Below are positions 43,010 through 55,453 of a stretch of 64,000 bases of DNA, piece by piece. Position 1 is the first letter of the stretch; each line of letters starts with the position of its first letter. Position numbers and translations under genes: made by a program. This DNA is from UBA10649 sp963700745 (GTDB lineage: Bacteria > Actinomycetota > Actinomycetes > S36-B12), in NCBI GenBank assembly GCA_963700745.1, contig CAVOYT010000002.1, positions 124,001 to 188,000 on the forward strand, in the 5' to 3' direction. Under the pieces are notes generated by a model. It was not told the DNA's origin. It saw nothing but the letters and a program-made list of their open reading frames with translations, and did no database searches.

Positions 43010-44259
43010 ATGCGCAGGTCACTGCGTGCGATCGTCGCCACCTCAGCGGTGGCGGCGGTTGCCTTCGGTTCGCTGCTCACCGCCTCGGCGGCTCAGGCAG
43101 CAAGGACAACACCATCGTCATCTGGACCGACCGGACCGGGCCCCGGCCGTCCGCGCCCTGTTCCCGAACGGCTACAAGGGCCACGCCGTCGAGGTTGTCG
43201 TCAAGGACTTCGGCAACATCCGGGACGATCTCGCAAGGTGACGGTCGAGTCCGCTGCTCCTGACGTCGTCATCGGCGCCAACGACTGGGTCGGCGAGCTC
43301 GCGGCCAACGGCTCGATCGTCAAGATCAACCTCTCCACCAAGGCCAAGGCCGCCCTCGAGGCCGGTGCCGTCCAGGCGTTCAACTACAACGGCACCCAGT
43401 ACGGCGTGCCCGTTGCCGTCGAGAACATCGCGCTGATCACCAACTCCAACCTGATCAAGACGCAGCCCAAGACGTTCGACGCAGCTCCGTCGCGAGGCAC
43501 TGGCCTGAAGAAGGCCGGCAAGGTCGACCATCCCGCTGGCCGTCCAGCAGGGTGCTGGCGGCGACGCGTACCACATGTACCCGCTGTTCTGTGGCCTCGG
43601 CGGCTACATCTTCGGCACCACGGCCACGGGCCGCTACAACACCCGGAACATCGGCATCGCCAACACGACGTTCCGCGGCAACCAGGCGCTCATCGACGCA
43701 GTGGAACAAGTCCGGCCTGATCAACTCCAAGGTCGACGGCGACATCGCCAAGGACGCCTTCCTGTCGGGCAAGGCCCCGTTCTGGATCACCGGTCCGTGG
43801 AACCTCAGCGACCTGCTGACAAGGCCAAGACCAGGCCGAAGTACCGCATCACCGCTGTGCCCGCCGATCGTGGACGGGCCTCAAGCCGGTGCCGTTCGTC
43901 GGCTCCCAGGGCGTCATGCTGACCACGTTCGCCGCCAGCACGGTGTCGAGTCGGCCGCGCGCTCGCTCGTGGCCGAGTTCATGCCCACGGAGAAGGCGCA
44001 GTACCAGCTGTCGGCGCTCAACGACCGCTACCCGGCCAACAAGGCCGGCGGCGGCTCGCGTGACCAACGTCCGCTCAAGGCCTTCGGGCTGGCCGGCGCG
44101 GGTGGCATCCCGATCCCGAACATCCCGCAGATGAACTCGGTGTGGGGCCCGCTGGGCATCCGCATGGGTCAACTCGACCAAGGGCGCAGGGCGCAACGCC
44201 GCCGGCCAGGTCGTTCGCCCAGGCGCAGGTCGCCGTGCGCAGGGCGGTCAGCGGGCTAG
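43010..44259 (+). CDS. Maltodextrin-type ABC substrate-binding protein 1, frameshifted
   Basis: Exported sugar-binding protein (CUT1 family, MalE-like), about 410 residues. The signal peptide is MRRSLRAIVATSAVAAVAFG with a likely cleavage after ASAAQA. In the mature part the pieces NTIVIWTD, LFPNGYKGHAVEVVVKDFG, APDVVIGANDWVGELAANGS, YGVPVAVENIALITNSNLI, MYPLFCGLGGYIFG, APFWITGPWNLSDLL and IPIPNIPQMNSVWGPLGIRM follow in order. Around seven indels break the frame (near 43110, 43240, 43490, 43700, 43825, 43945 and 44060). There is no lipobox, so it may be secreted or loosely held. It is a paralogue of the gene at 52.4 kb. A perfect hairpin separates it from malF. Confidence 0.9.
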
Positions 44260-44277
44260 TCGCGAGAGCTCGCGATT

Positions 44278-44320
44278 GCAAGGTGTGGGTCCCCGGCCAG
44301 GCCGGGGACCCACACCTTGC
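44278..44320 (+). terminator. Intercistronic hairpin between binding-protein gene and malF
   Basis: A perfect 19-base-pair stem with a five-base loop (arms 44278-44296 and 44302-44320) lies 18 bases after the binding-protein stop and 60 bases before malF. It may partly terminate transcription or protect the upstream message, giving more binding protein than permease. Confidence 0.75.
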
Positions 44321-44380
44321 GTTCCGCGGCCGCACTCGGCGCACCAACTGACCCGACGTCCGACCGAGGTCGAGGACACA

Positions 44381-46239
44381 GTGCTTCAACGATTCATCGC
44401 CCGCTTCGGCGGCACGCCAGCGCTGATCGTCAAGATCGTCTTCCTCGGCCTCGTCAACGCCCTGGTGATCTGGGCGATCCCCGACGATGATCTCCAACGA
44501 GTCCTGGGTGCTCATGGCGGTCTCCGTCACGGCGACTGCTCGCGCTCGACTTCCTCCTGCTGAGCCGACGCTTCATCCCGGCCAAGTACGTGGTCATCGG
44601 CGCGATCTTCCTGACCGCCTTCCAGATCGTGCCGATCATCTACAACGTCTCGATCGCCTTCACCAACTACTCGACGGGCAATATCGGCACCCAGGACGAG
44701 GCCATCAAGACGATCATCAAGCGACAGCGTCGCCGAGTCACCGAGGACTCGGCGAGCTACGACCTGGTCCCCGCCTCGAACCGACCGGCGACCTGGTCTT
44801 GATCCTCACTCCCCAGGAGGTCGAGGCCCCAGTCGTCGATGAGGGACCCGACGAGGTGACGGCGGACCCGAACACCGAGGAGTTCGGCGGCGAGGCGGCG
44901 CGCCGGAGGCGGCCGCGACGGAGGAGTTCGGTGGCGAGACGGCGTCGCAGGAGCGCCGCCACCGGAGGAGTTCGGTGGCGACAGCGGCGTCGCAGGAGCG
45001 CCGCGACGGAGGAGTTCGGTGGCGACACCGTGGAAGCCCTCTCCGGATGCCAGCGCGCTCACGTCGGGGCACCGAGGACCTGGACGTCGCCAGCAGTGAC
45101 CCCGTCCGGGGATCTGCCGCCCACCTACATCGGCACGAACGAGGGAATCGACGAGGTCCCTCCCACGGACGTGCAGCGAGACGAGTTCGGGACGGTCGTC
45201 TCCGTCACCGGGTTCACCACGGTGCCCGACGCCGATCTGCCGAGCATGGACGCCGAGATCGCCGCCATGACCGTGCCCGGTCCCAAGGCGGGGTCATCAA
45301 GGCGCAGGGCTACTCGACCGCGCCTCGAGCTGCAACCGACCCTCGTCTACGACGCCGGCGACCGACACGTTCACGTCGCTCGGGACCGGCGTGACCTACG
45401 TCAACAACGGCGAGGGCAACTACGCGAACCCCGCCGAATGCGGAGGACTACCTGCTGCCCGGGTGGCGGGAGACCGTCGGGTTCAAGAACTTCACGAGCG
45501 TGTTCACCGATCCGCAGATCCGTGACCCGTTCTTCTTCGTCTTCGTCTGGACCTTCACCTACGCCGTGCTCAGCGTGCTGCTGACCTTCGTCGTCGGACT
45601 CGGCCTCGCGGTCGTGCTGAACAAGCCCCGCATGCACGGGCAGCGGCTCTACCGCGCGCTGCTGGTGCTGCCGTACGCGGTGCCGGCGTTCTTGTCGATC
45701 CTGGTCTGGGCGGGCCTGCTCAACGACGACTTCGGCGCCCTCAACCAGTCACCGGATGGGACATCCCGTGGCTCTTCGACCCGTTCTGGGCGAAGGTGAG
45801 CGTCATCCTGGTCAACGTGTGGCTCGGCTTCCCCTACATGTTCCTCGTGAGCACGGGCGCGCTGCAGGCGATCCCGAGCGAATTGCAGGAGGCGGCTCGC
45901 GTCGACGGCGCGCGCAACTTCCAGGTCTGGCGCCTGGTGAACATGCCGCTGCTGCTCGTCGCCCTGACGCCACTGCTCATCGCCTCGTTCGCCTTCAACT
46001 TCAACAACTTCAACGACATCTACCTGCTGACCGGCGGCGGGCCGGCGATGGAGGGCTCCGAGGTCGCCGGCGCCACGGACATCCTCATCAGCTACACGTA
46101 CAAGATCGCGTTCGCGGCCGGAGAGGGCAACGACTACGGCCTGGCCAGCGCGATCTCGATCTTCATCTTCCTGATCGTCGGGACCATCTCGGCGATCTCG
46201 TTCTCCAGCTCCAAGGCGCTGACGGAGGAGCGACCATGA
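44381..46239 (+). CDS. MalF-type ABC permease with large external domain, frameshifted
   Basis: Membrane subunit of the maltodextrin importer, roughly 610 residues. Early helices (ALIVKIVFLGLVNALVIWAI, KYVVIGAIFLTAFQIVPIIY) are followed by a long external loop, as in MalF. This loop includes an acidic segment with four EEFGG motifs (44876-45030) and a folded part (PPTYIGTNEGIDEVPPTDVQ, GFTTVPDADLPSMDAEIAAM). The core permease then has PFFFVFVWTFTYAVLSVLLT, the EAA loop EAARVDGARNFQVWRLVNMP and FNFNNFNDIYLLTGGGP. Many indels fall between 44490 and 45760; the last 150 residues are clean. GTG 44381 is the likely start. The stop overlaps malG (ATGA). Confidence 0.9.
44876..45030 (+). repeat. Repeats encoding EEFGG motifs in malF
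   Basis: Four copies of GAGGAGTTCGG(C/T)GGCGA with Ala/Pro-coding spacers, the last three about 57 and 54 bases apart. They encode EEFGGE/D motifs in the external loop of MalF. The spacers contain indels, so the exact translation between motifs is uncertain. Confidence 0.75.
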
Positions 46240-47132
46240 CGACGATCCCCGAAGCACCCCCAGCCCCCGCACAAGCGGCGCACCTTCGGCAAGTGGCTGC
46301 GCGCGATCGGCTGGCGGCACCTGGTCGCCTGGTGGCGCTCGCCTTCGCGCTGCTGCCGGTCCTGTGGGTGGTCAGCGCGGCGTTCACGAGGAGCCACGAT
46401 CAGCAGCGGGAACCTGATCCCGGAGAACCCGACGCTGGCCAACTTCCGATCAGCTGCTCACCAATCCGGACCAGCCGTACGCCAACTGGTACGTGAACAC
46501 GATGGTGGTCGCGTCGTCGTGGCCATCACCACGGTGCTGATCGGCGCGGCGCGGCATACGCGTTCAGCCGGTTCCGCTTCAAGGGCCGCAAGGTCGGACT
46601 CGTCTTCCTGCTGCTCGTCCAGATGTTCCCGCAGTTCCTCGCGCTGGTGGCCATCTACCTGATCATGGCCCAGATCTCCGATGTGTTCGGCGGCATCGGA
46701 CTCGACACCCTCATCGGGCTGACGCTGGTGTACCTGGGCGGCGCGATGGGCGTCAACGCCTGGCTCATCAAGGGCTTCTTCGACACGATCCCCATGGAGA
46801 TCGACGAGTCGGCGAAGGTCGACGGCGCCAGCCACGGCCAGATCTTCTGGGGGATCATCCTGCCGCTCGCTGCCCCGGTGCTCGCCGTCGTCGGCCTGCT
46901 CAGCTTCATCTTCACGATCAACGAGTTCATCATCGCCAGTTCGCTCCTGCAGAGCCCCGAGAAGCTCACCCTGGCCGTCGGCCTGCAGCAGTTCATCGGC
47001 GAGCAGTACTCGGAGAACTGGGGGCCCTTCGCGGCGGGTGCCCTGCTGGCGGCGATCCCCGTCGTGATCCTCTTCATCTTCCTGCAGAAGTTCATCGTCG
47101 GTGGCCTGACCCAGGGCTCGGTCAAGGGATAG
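46236..47132 (+). CDS. MalG-type ABC permease, 5' part frameshifted
   Basis: Second membrane subunit of the maltodextrin importer, about 295 residues. The N-terminal part is broken by several indels (near 46262, 46330, 46395, 46450 and 46515) but shows FGKWLRAIGWRHLVA, LVALAFALLPVLWVVSAAF and YVNTMVVA. From 46565 it reads cleanly: AFSRFRFKGRKVGLVFLLLV, QMFPQFLALVAIYL, the EAA-loop variant DESAKVDGASHGQIFWGIIL and a final VVILFIFLQKFIVGGLTQGS. The ATG overlaps the malF stop. Its TAG shares a G with the GTG of the next gene. Confidence 0.92.
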
Positions 47133-48984
47133 TGCTGCCGACCATCGCCGGCCGTCCACCACGACGGCTCGCCCCTGTACGTGTCGACGCCTCGCCGCGC
47201 CTCGGCGAGACGCTCGCTGCGCCTGCGCACCCACCGGGACCACCAGCCGGAGCGTGTCCTGCGCACGGTCCGCGACGGCGAGCCGCACGTCGTCACGGCG
47301 GAGGCGAAGGAGACGCTCGGGGAGGACGTGTGGTGGGTGGCGCAGGTGGTCGTCCGCAACGTCGAGACCCACTACCGCTGGCTGCTCGTCGGTGGGGCCT
47401 TCGACTTCGCCTGGCTGACGGCCGGCGGACTGGTGGACTACGACGTCCCGGATGCCACGGACTTCGTCGTCAGCGCCACCGCTCCGCCGCCGACTGGACG
47501 CACTCGTCGGTGGTCTACCAGGTCTTCCCCGACCGGTTCGCCCGCTCGTTGGCTCGACGACGAGGCGCTGGCACGCCGCCCCGGGAGCGGAACTGCCGGC
47601 GTGGGCGGTGCCGCGGGCGTGGACGGCCGGCCCGGAGGGTCGGTCGCCCGAACACCCCGCGCGAGTACTTCGGCGGTGACCTCGACGGCGCGCGCGACCA
47701 CCTCGACCACCTCGCCGGGCTCGGGGCCAACGTGCTCTACCTGACGCCCGGTCTTCCCCGCGGAGTCCACGCACCGCTACGACGCCGTCGTCCTTCGACC
47801 ACGTCGATCCGCTGCTCGGCGGTGACGAGGCCCTGCCGGCGCCTCGTCGACGCGGCTCACGACGCGGGGATTGAGGGTCATCGGCGACATCACCCTGAAC
47901 CACTGCGGCCGAGCCCACGAGTGGTTCGTCCGCGCGCAGGACCCGAGCGCGCCGGAGCGGGCGTACTTCCGCTTCGATCCGGAGCTCCAGTACGGCTACG
48001 AGTGCTGGTTCAACGTGCCGTACCCTGCCCAAGTTCGACCACACCAGTCCGGCCTGCGGGAGGCGCTCGTCACGGACGAGGACTCGCCGGTCCGCACGTG
48101 GCTGCGCGGCGAGTCCGGTCTCGACGGCTGGCGCGTCGACGTCGCCAACATGGCCGGCCGCATGGGCTCCATCGACGTGCACCCACGAGTTCGCCAAGGA
48201 CGTGCGGGCGGCGATGGCCGTCGAGCGCGACGACGTACTGCTCGTGGCCGAGCACGGCCACGACGCGAGCGGCGACCTGCTCGGCGACGGCTGGCACGGC
48301 ACGATGAACTACGCGGGCTTCACCCGGCAGGTGTGGTGCTGGCTGCGGAGCCCCGACTTCCACGAGACCTTCCTGGGGCTGCCGGTCGAGGTGCCGGTCA
48401 TCACCGGGCAGCAGGCCGTCGCGTCGCTGCGCGCCTTCCACGCCCGCATCCCGTGGCGGTCGCTGATCAGCAGCTGGAACATCCTCGGCAGCCACGACAC
48501 CGCCCGCATCCGCACCGTCGTCGGCTCGCGCGAGCGCCAGGTGGCCGCCCTGGCCCTGGCGGTCGGGCTGCCGGGCGTGCCGATGGTCTTCGCCGGCGAC
48601 GAGATCGGCGCCACCGGACTGTGGGGCGAGGACTCCCGCACCCCGTTCCCCTGGAACGACCAGGACTCGTGGGACCACGGGACGCTGGCGGACTACCGGG
48701 CCCTGCTCGGCATCCGGCGCCAGAGTCCGGCGCTCGCCGAGGGCGGCCTGCGCTGGCTGCACGTCGGCACGGACACCCTGGCCTTCGTCCGGGAGCACCC
48801 TGCGGAGACCGTGCTGGTCGTGGTCGCGCGCAACCAGGCGGAGCCGATCCGCATCCCGCTGTCGGTGCTCGACGCACGCACGGTCCATCACCTGTTCGGC
48901 TTCCACGCGGAGGTCGTCGCCGATCAGGTTGTCATCGATGTCCCGTCAGCGGGTGCTGGCGTGTGGCGAGTGGAGGGTGTGTAG
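47132..48984 (+). CDS. GH13 alpha-glucosidase/maltodextrin glucosidase, 5' half frameshifted
   Basis: Cytoplasmic glycosidase that probably trims imported maltodextrins. An N-terminal beta-sandwich (ETHYRWLLVGGAFDFAWLTA) precedes the barrel, as in neopullulanase/cyclomaltodextrinase-like enzymes. Seen in order: SVVYQVFPDRFARS, FGGDLDGARDHLDHLAGLGA, VIGDITLNHCGRAHEWF, the nucleophile in GLDGWRVDVANMAGRMG, the acid/base Glu in DVLLVAEHGHDASGD, and the transition-state Asp in WNILGSHDTARIRT. The C-terminal part from 48200 is clean. At least seven indels fall in 47132-48200. GTG 47132 overlaps the malG stop. No signal peptide is seen. The length, about 615 residues, fits. Confidence 0.9.
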
Positions 48985-48986
48985 CC

Positions 48987-50173
48987 ATGGCGGAACTGGT
49001 GCTGGACAAACGTCGACAAGGTCTACGACAACGGCTTCCATGCCGTGAAGGACCTGTCACTCGACGTCGAGGACGGTGAGTTCCTCGTGCTCGTCGGACC
49101 ATCCGGCTGCGGGAAGACCACTGCGCTGCGGATGGTCGCCGGACTCGAGGACATCACCGACGGCACGGTGACCATCGGCGGGAAGGTCGTGAACGACGTG
49201 TCGCCCCGCGACCGCAACATCGCCATGGTCTTCCAGAGCTATGCGCTCTACCCGCACATGACGGTCGGCGAGAACATCGGCTTCGGACTCGCGCTGCGCC
49301 ATGAGCCGAAGCAGGAGATCAAGGAGAAGGTCGACGGAGCCGGCCGCCTGCTCGACCTCACCTCGATGCTGACCCGCAAGCCGAAGCAGCTCTCCGGCGG
49401 CCAGCGTCAGCGCGTGGCCATGGGTCGGGCGATCGTCCGCGACGCCGAGCTGTTCCTCATGGACGAGCCGCTGTCGAATCTCGACGCGAAGCTGCGCGTG
49501 CAGATGCGCGCCGAGATCGCGGCGCTCCAGCGGCAGCTGGCGATCACGACGGTCTACGTCACCCATGACCAGGTCGAGGCGATGACCATGGGACATCGGG
49601 TGGCGGTGCTCCGCCTCGGCGAGCTGCAGCAGGTCGCCGCCCCGCAGGAGCTCTACGACAACCCCGACAACGTCTTCGTCGCCGGCTTCATCGGGACCCC
49701 GCCGATGACCCTGTTCCATGCCGACCTCGTCGTCGAGGGTGAGTCGGCCCGCCTCCAGGTCGGCCCGCAGAGCTTCCCGATTCCCCATGACGTTCTTGCG
49801 GGATCGTCCCTCGCTGGCCGCCAAGGCCGGCCATGAGGTCATCGCCGGCCTTCGCGCCGAGGACGTCCATCCCGATCCTCGGGAGGGCACCTACCCGCTC
49901 GATGCCACCGTCGTGCTCAGCGAGGCCCTCGGGTCGAGCGTCCACCTGACCTTCTCCCTTGAGGGGACTCCGGTCGACGAGAGCCGGCTGGGCAGTGGAC
50001 TGGCCTCCGAGGAGGAGGCCGAGCTGAGCAGACTCGGGCAGGGCCAGGCGATCCAGGGAGTGGCGGTCTTCCCGCCGCGACTGCACTTCGTGACCGGCGA
50101 TCCGACCACGATCCACGTCGACTCATCCCGCCTGCACTACTTCGACGTGGACTCGGGCCTTGCGCTTCGGTAG
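48987..50173 (+). CDS. MsmK/UgpC-type sugar ABC transporter ATPase, frameshifted
   Basis: ATPase that energises the MalFG permease, about 395 residues. Walker A LVGPSGCGKTTALRMVAGLE, Q-loop MVFQSYALYPHMTVGENIGF, signature LSGGQRQRVAMGRAIVRD, Walker B LFLMDEPLSNLDAKLR and the switch His in YVTHDQVEAMTM are all present. The C-terminal TOBE/regulatory part continues in a second frame after an indel near 49797 (GHEVIAGLRAEDVHPDPREG, then HLTFSLEGTPVDE). Another indel lies near 49010 in the N-terminus (VDKVYDNGFHAVKDL). The ATG at 48987 is two bases after the preceding stop. Confidence 0.93.
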
Positions 50174-52300
50174 ACGCTCGCTCGCTGCGGCCTGCGCGGT
50201 TCCGCTCGTCATCGGACTCGCCGTCGGGCCGGCGGCGGCCGACGCGCCCCCGGAGGCCCTGGCGACGTCGTCGTTGCGGAGCCCGATCGCCGCGGACACG
50301 TTCTACTTCGTGATGACGGACCGCTACCGCGACGGGGATCCCGCGAACAACAGCCGGAGGCGTCGTCGGTGGACCGTCCGCACCGGGTACGAGCCGACGT
50401 CGGATGCGTACTACCACGGTGGCGACCTGGCGGGGCTGACCGGACGCTGCGACCCGGACGACCCGGCGGATGACGGACTCGCGCGCATCAAGCGACTCGG
50501 CTTCACCGCGGTGTGGATCACCCCTCCGTTCGTCCAGCGCACCGTGCAGGGCACCAGTGCGGCTTACCACGGCTACTGGTTCCTCGACATCACGCAAGCC
50601 CGACCCGCACCTCGGCACGGAGGCCGAGTTCGCGGCCTTCATGTCGTGCGCGAAGAAGCTCGGCCTGAAGGTGTTCCTCGACGTCGTCGTGAACCACACC
50701 GCCGATGTCATCTCGTACCCGCAGGGCACCTCCTACGTGTCGCTTGGCCGAAGGCCCTACCGAACGGCCAAGGGCCGGGCGTTCAATCCCTGGACCTACA
50801 CGTCCGGCACCAGCGTTCCCGAGGCTGGCGCCCCGGCGGAGCTTCGCCAAGACCCCGATCGTCGATCCGGGCATGCGAAACGCGAAGGCGCCGACGGTCC
50901 TGAACCAGGTGACGCGGTACCACAACCGCGGAGACATCGACTGGGGCAGCTGCGTCGGCCGCTGCGAGATGGACGGCGACTTCTCCGGGCTCGACGACCT
51001 CATGACCGAGGACTGGACGGTGGTCAAGGCGCTGGCCGACGCCTACGGGTCATGGATCACGAAGTACGGGGTCGACGGCTTCCGGATCGACACTGCCAAG
51101 CACGTCGACCCGTACTTCTTCGGCCGATGGCTGCCCCTCGTGCAACGGACCGCCGCCGCGGCCGGGAAGCCGTCCTTCACGAGCTTCGGCGAGGTCTGGC
51201 TACACGGACCCGTCCCAGCTCTCCGAGACTCGATGCTGCAGCGCGGCAGCTCCCGTCCGTCCTCGACTTCCCGTTCCAGGAGACCGCACGTACCTTCCTC
51301 ACCGGAACGGCGAGCGGCGGCTCGCTGGCCGCGCTCTTCGCCGAGGACGACTACTACACGTCGCCCACGACGAACGCCTACGGCCTGACGACCTTCCTGG
51401 GCAACCACGACATGGGCCGGATCGGCTTCTTCCTCGCGACGCAGTCCGGGGACGAGGGCCAGTCGCTGCTGGAACGCGACCTGCTCGCCCACGACCTGCT
51501 GTACCTGACGCGTGGCGTGCCCGTCGTCTACTACGGCGACGAGGTCGGCATGACCGGATCGGGTGACGGCACCGACAAGAAGGCACGACAGGACATGTTC
51601 GCCACCCAGGTCCCGGAGTGGCGCGAAGAGCAGCGCATCGGGAGCGCCGCCGATCGGGTCCGGCTCCTCGTTCGCGGAGTCGTCCGCACTCGAGGCCCGC
51701 ATGGCTGCCCTGTCGGACCTCCGCGAGGCCCATCCGGCGCTCGCCTCGGGCGCGATGATCACCCGCTACGGAGCGGGCCCGGTGTTCGCAGCCAGCCGCA
51801 TCGACGCGGCCGGCCCGGACCGAGTACCTGGTGGCCTTCAACTCCGGGGACGCTCCCGCGACGGTGGCCGTCCCTACCTCGACCCCATCCAGCGGGTGGA
51901 CGCCGCTGCTCGAAGGTGGCCGGGCCACCTCGGACGGCAGCGGGACGGTTTCCGTCACTCTCGCGCCGCGATCGTCGATCGTCCTTCGGGCTGACTACGA
52001 CGTTGCCTCTGCCGTCGCCGCCTTCGATCGCCGTGCGATCGGCCCGGGATTTCGTCACCGGCCGCTACCGGCTGACGGCCTCTGTGCCCGGCGCGGATCC
52101 CTCCACGGTCACGTTCGTCAAGCGCAGGGTCGGCTCGTCCCAATGGACGACTCTCGGCAGCGATGACGCGCGGCCGTTCCGGGTCTATCGTGCCGCCAGC
52201 GAAGGGCGGAAAGGTCGAGATTGCCGCTGTTGTCCGGGACTCCACCGGAGCCGTCGCATCCTCGTCCCCGATCCGGGTGAGTCTGGCGCCCTTCCTCTAG
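50160..52300 (+). CDS. Secreted GH13 alpha-amylase, frameshifted
   Basis: Exported starch-degrading enzyme, about 700 residues. The probable start is TTG 50160, overlapping the ATPase gene by 14 bases. It gives a signal peptide RFGRRSLAAACAVPLVIGLA with cleavage near AAADA. Then come FYFVMTDRYRDGDPANN, YYHGGDLAGLTG, FTAVWITPPFVQRTVQG, LKVFLDVVVNHTADVISYP (the DxxxNH motif), GVDGFRIDTAKHVDPYFFG (nucleophile Asp), KPSFTSFGEVWL (acid/base Glu) and TTFLGNHDMGRIGFFL (Asp). A C-terminal beta-sandwich and an Ig-like domain (YRLTASVPGADPSTVTFVKR, VEIAAVVRDSTGAVASSS) follow. About nine or more indels interrupt it. The end is the TAG at 52298-52300, reached in the frame that completes the Ig-like domain. 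Confidence 0.88.
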
Positions 52301-52374
52301 GCCGACTCGCCGGTGGGCATGCGCTAACCGCGCCCGCTTGTACGATCGTGTGAAAGACATGAGGGAGTGAGGTC

Positions 52375-53611
52375 ATGCGCAGCGCGCGGAAACTGGTGGC
52401 TGGTGTCGCGGCAGCGGCGGTTGTCGCGGGCGGCAGCCTGATGGCCGCTCCGGCGGCACAGGCGGCCGAGGGCATCGTGGTGTGGGCGGACGCTGTGCAC
52501 GCACCCGTGATCGAGCAGCTCCTGCCGAATGGCTACAAGGGACTGCCGGTGACCGTGGTCACCAAGGACCCCGCCTCCTGGCGCACTGAGCTGGCGAGCG
52601 TGTCGGTGGCCGACGCCCCTGACGTGATCTGGGGGGATCTCGCCCAGACGGGCGACCTGGCTGCCGAAGGCACGATCGTCCCGGTGACCCTCACCAAGAA
52701 GCGGGCGGGGCTGTTCCGGTCGAACGTCCTGCAGGGCTCGCAGTTCGGAGCGGACCGCTACGGACTCCCGGTCCAGATCAGCAACCTGGCGCTCATCACC
52801 AACACCAAGCTGGTTCCGAAGCAGCCGACTACCTTCGCCGGGTTGTCGGCGACCGCGCTCAACCTGGTCAAGACGAAGAAGAAGGTGAAGGTGCCCTTCG
52901 CCCTGTCCCAGGGCGAGGGCAGCAACCCCTGGACCACCTTCCCGTTGTTCAGCGGGCTGGGCGGCTACCTGTTCGGCAAGGATGCCGATGGGTCCCTCGA
53001 CCCGAAGGATGTGGGCCTGGCCAGCGCGAAGCTGATCCAGAAGTCGGGGCGGATCGACAACTGGAACGCCTCCGGGTTGCTCGACTCGACTCTCACCAAG
53101 GCCGCGGCCCGCAAGGCCTTCGTGAACGGCAGGTCGCCGTTCTGGCTGGCCGGCCCCGAGGAACTGCCGACCCTGCTCAAGCTCGACTTCATCTACCGGA
53201 TCGGTTCACGTGCCGCCCATCCTGAAGAACCGCAAGCCGGTCCCGCTGCTGACCGTCCACGGGTTCATGGTCACCAAGTACGCCAAGAGGCACGACGTGG
53301 CCGACCAGGCCAGCAGCCTCGTGAGCCGAAAGATGTCCAGGGCCAAGCCCCAGCTCGCCCTTGCCAGCGCGTCCGGCTGGTTCCCGGCGAACACGACGGC
53401 GGCGCAGCAGATGAACATCGGCGGTGGCCGGATCCGCGCGATCGGGGGAGCCGGCGCCGACGGTGTGCCGATGCCCAACATCCCCCAGGCCGGGGCCCTC
53501 TGGGCGCCCTACGGGGCGGCCTGGTCGGCATCCACGAGCGGGTCCTCGGCCACCGCCGCGAAGGACGCCTTCCGGATCGCCCAGGCAGCAGCCGTGGCGG
53601 CGATCGGCTAG
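52375..53611 (+). CDS. Maltodextrin-type ABC substrate-binding protein 2, frameshifted once
   Basis: Exported sugar-binding protein of about 412 residues and a close paralogue of the one at 43 kb (compare LLPNGYKGLPVTVVTKDPAS and MPNIPQAGALWAPYGAAWSA). Signal peptide MRSARKLVAGVAAAAVVAGG, cleaved near APAAQA. The body includes YGLPVQISNLALITNTKLVP, FPLFSGLGGYLFGKDADGS and RSPFWLAGPEELPTLL. A single indel near 53205 shifts the last third (PVPLLTVHGFMVTKYAKRHD, GWFPANTTAAQQMNIGGG) to another frame, which ends at TAG 53609-53611. TACGAT at 52341-52346 is a possible -10 box, and GAGGGAGTGAGG precedes the ATG. It may be transcribed separately from the upstream operon. Confidence 0.92.
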
Positions 53612-53642
53612 TCGGGGCGGCCCCGTCGGGGGCCGGAGGCGG

Positions 53643-53669
53643 TTTGCACTCTCGGGGACCGAGTGCTAA
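53643..53669. promoter_or_regulatory. CIRCE operator, first copy
   Basis: TTTGCACTC-N9-GAGTGCTAA, one mismatch to the HrcA-binding CIRCE consensus TTAGCACTC-N9-GAGTGCTAA. It lies 67 bases before the groEL start. Confidence 0.85.
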
Positions 53670-53677
53670 CTTTTTCG

Positions 53678-53704
53678 TTAGCACTCGACACCCCCGAGTG
53701 ATAA
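53678..53704. promoter_or_regulatory. CIRCE operator, second copy
   Basis: TTAGCACTC-N9-GAGTGATAA, also one mismatch to the consensus, eight bases after the first copy and 32 bases before the groEL ATG. HrcA repression of groEL until heat stress is the known role of this element. Confidence 0.92.
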
Positions 53705-53736
53705 CCCACACGGACGTTCCGGGAGGAACAGCCCCC

Positions 53737-55374
<1,638 letters not shown>

Positions 55375-55389
55375 TCCGAACCGCACTCC

Positions 55390-55434
55390 ACGCAGGAAGG
55401 GCGGGACCCCGACGGGGGTCCCGCCCTCCTGCGT
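55390..55434 (+). terminator. groEL terminator hairpin
   Basis: A 20-base-pair stem with one bulged base. The inner part is GGGCGGGACCCC / GGGGTCCCGCCC around GACG, extended by ACGCAGGA / TCCTGCGT. It starts 15 bases after the groEL stop. The right arm is followed by TCGTGG, so there is no T-run. Confidence 0.85.
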
Positions 55435-55453
55435 TCGTGGCAGGGTGGGGAGC

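Noticed and set aside
36000..52300. Degraded, non-functional genomic region (mass pseudogenisation)
   Set aside because: All catalytic motifs are kept, operon overlaps are preserved, and only single-base shifts are seen, without stop substitutions or large deletions.
36000..52300. Programmed or widespread ribosomal frameshifting as a new recoding system
   Set aside because: The shifts go in both directions, have no shared slippery motif that I could see, and affect unrelated genes several times each, while neighbours are clean.
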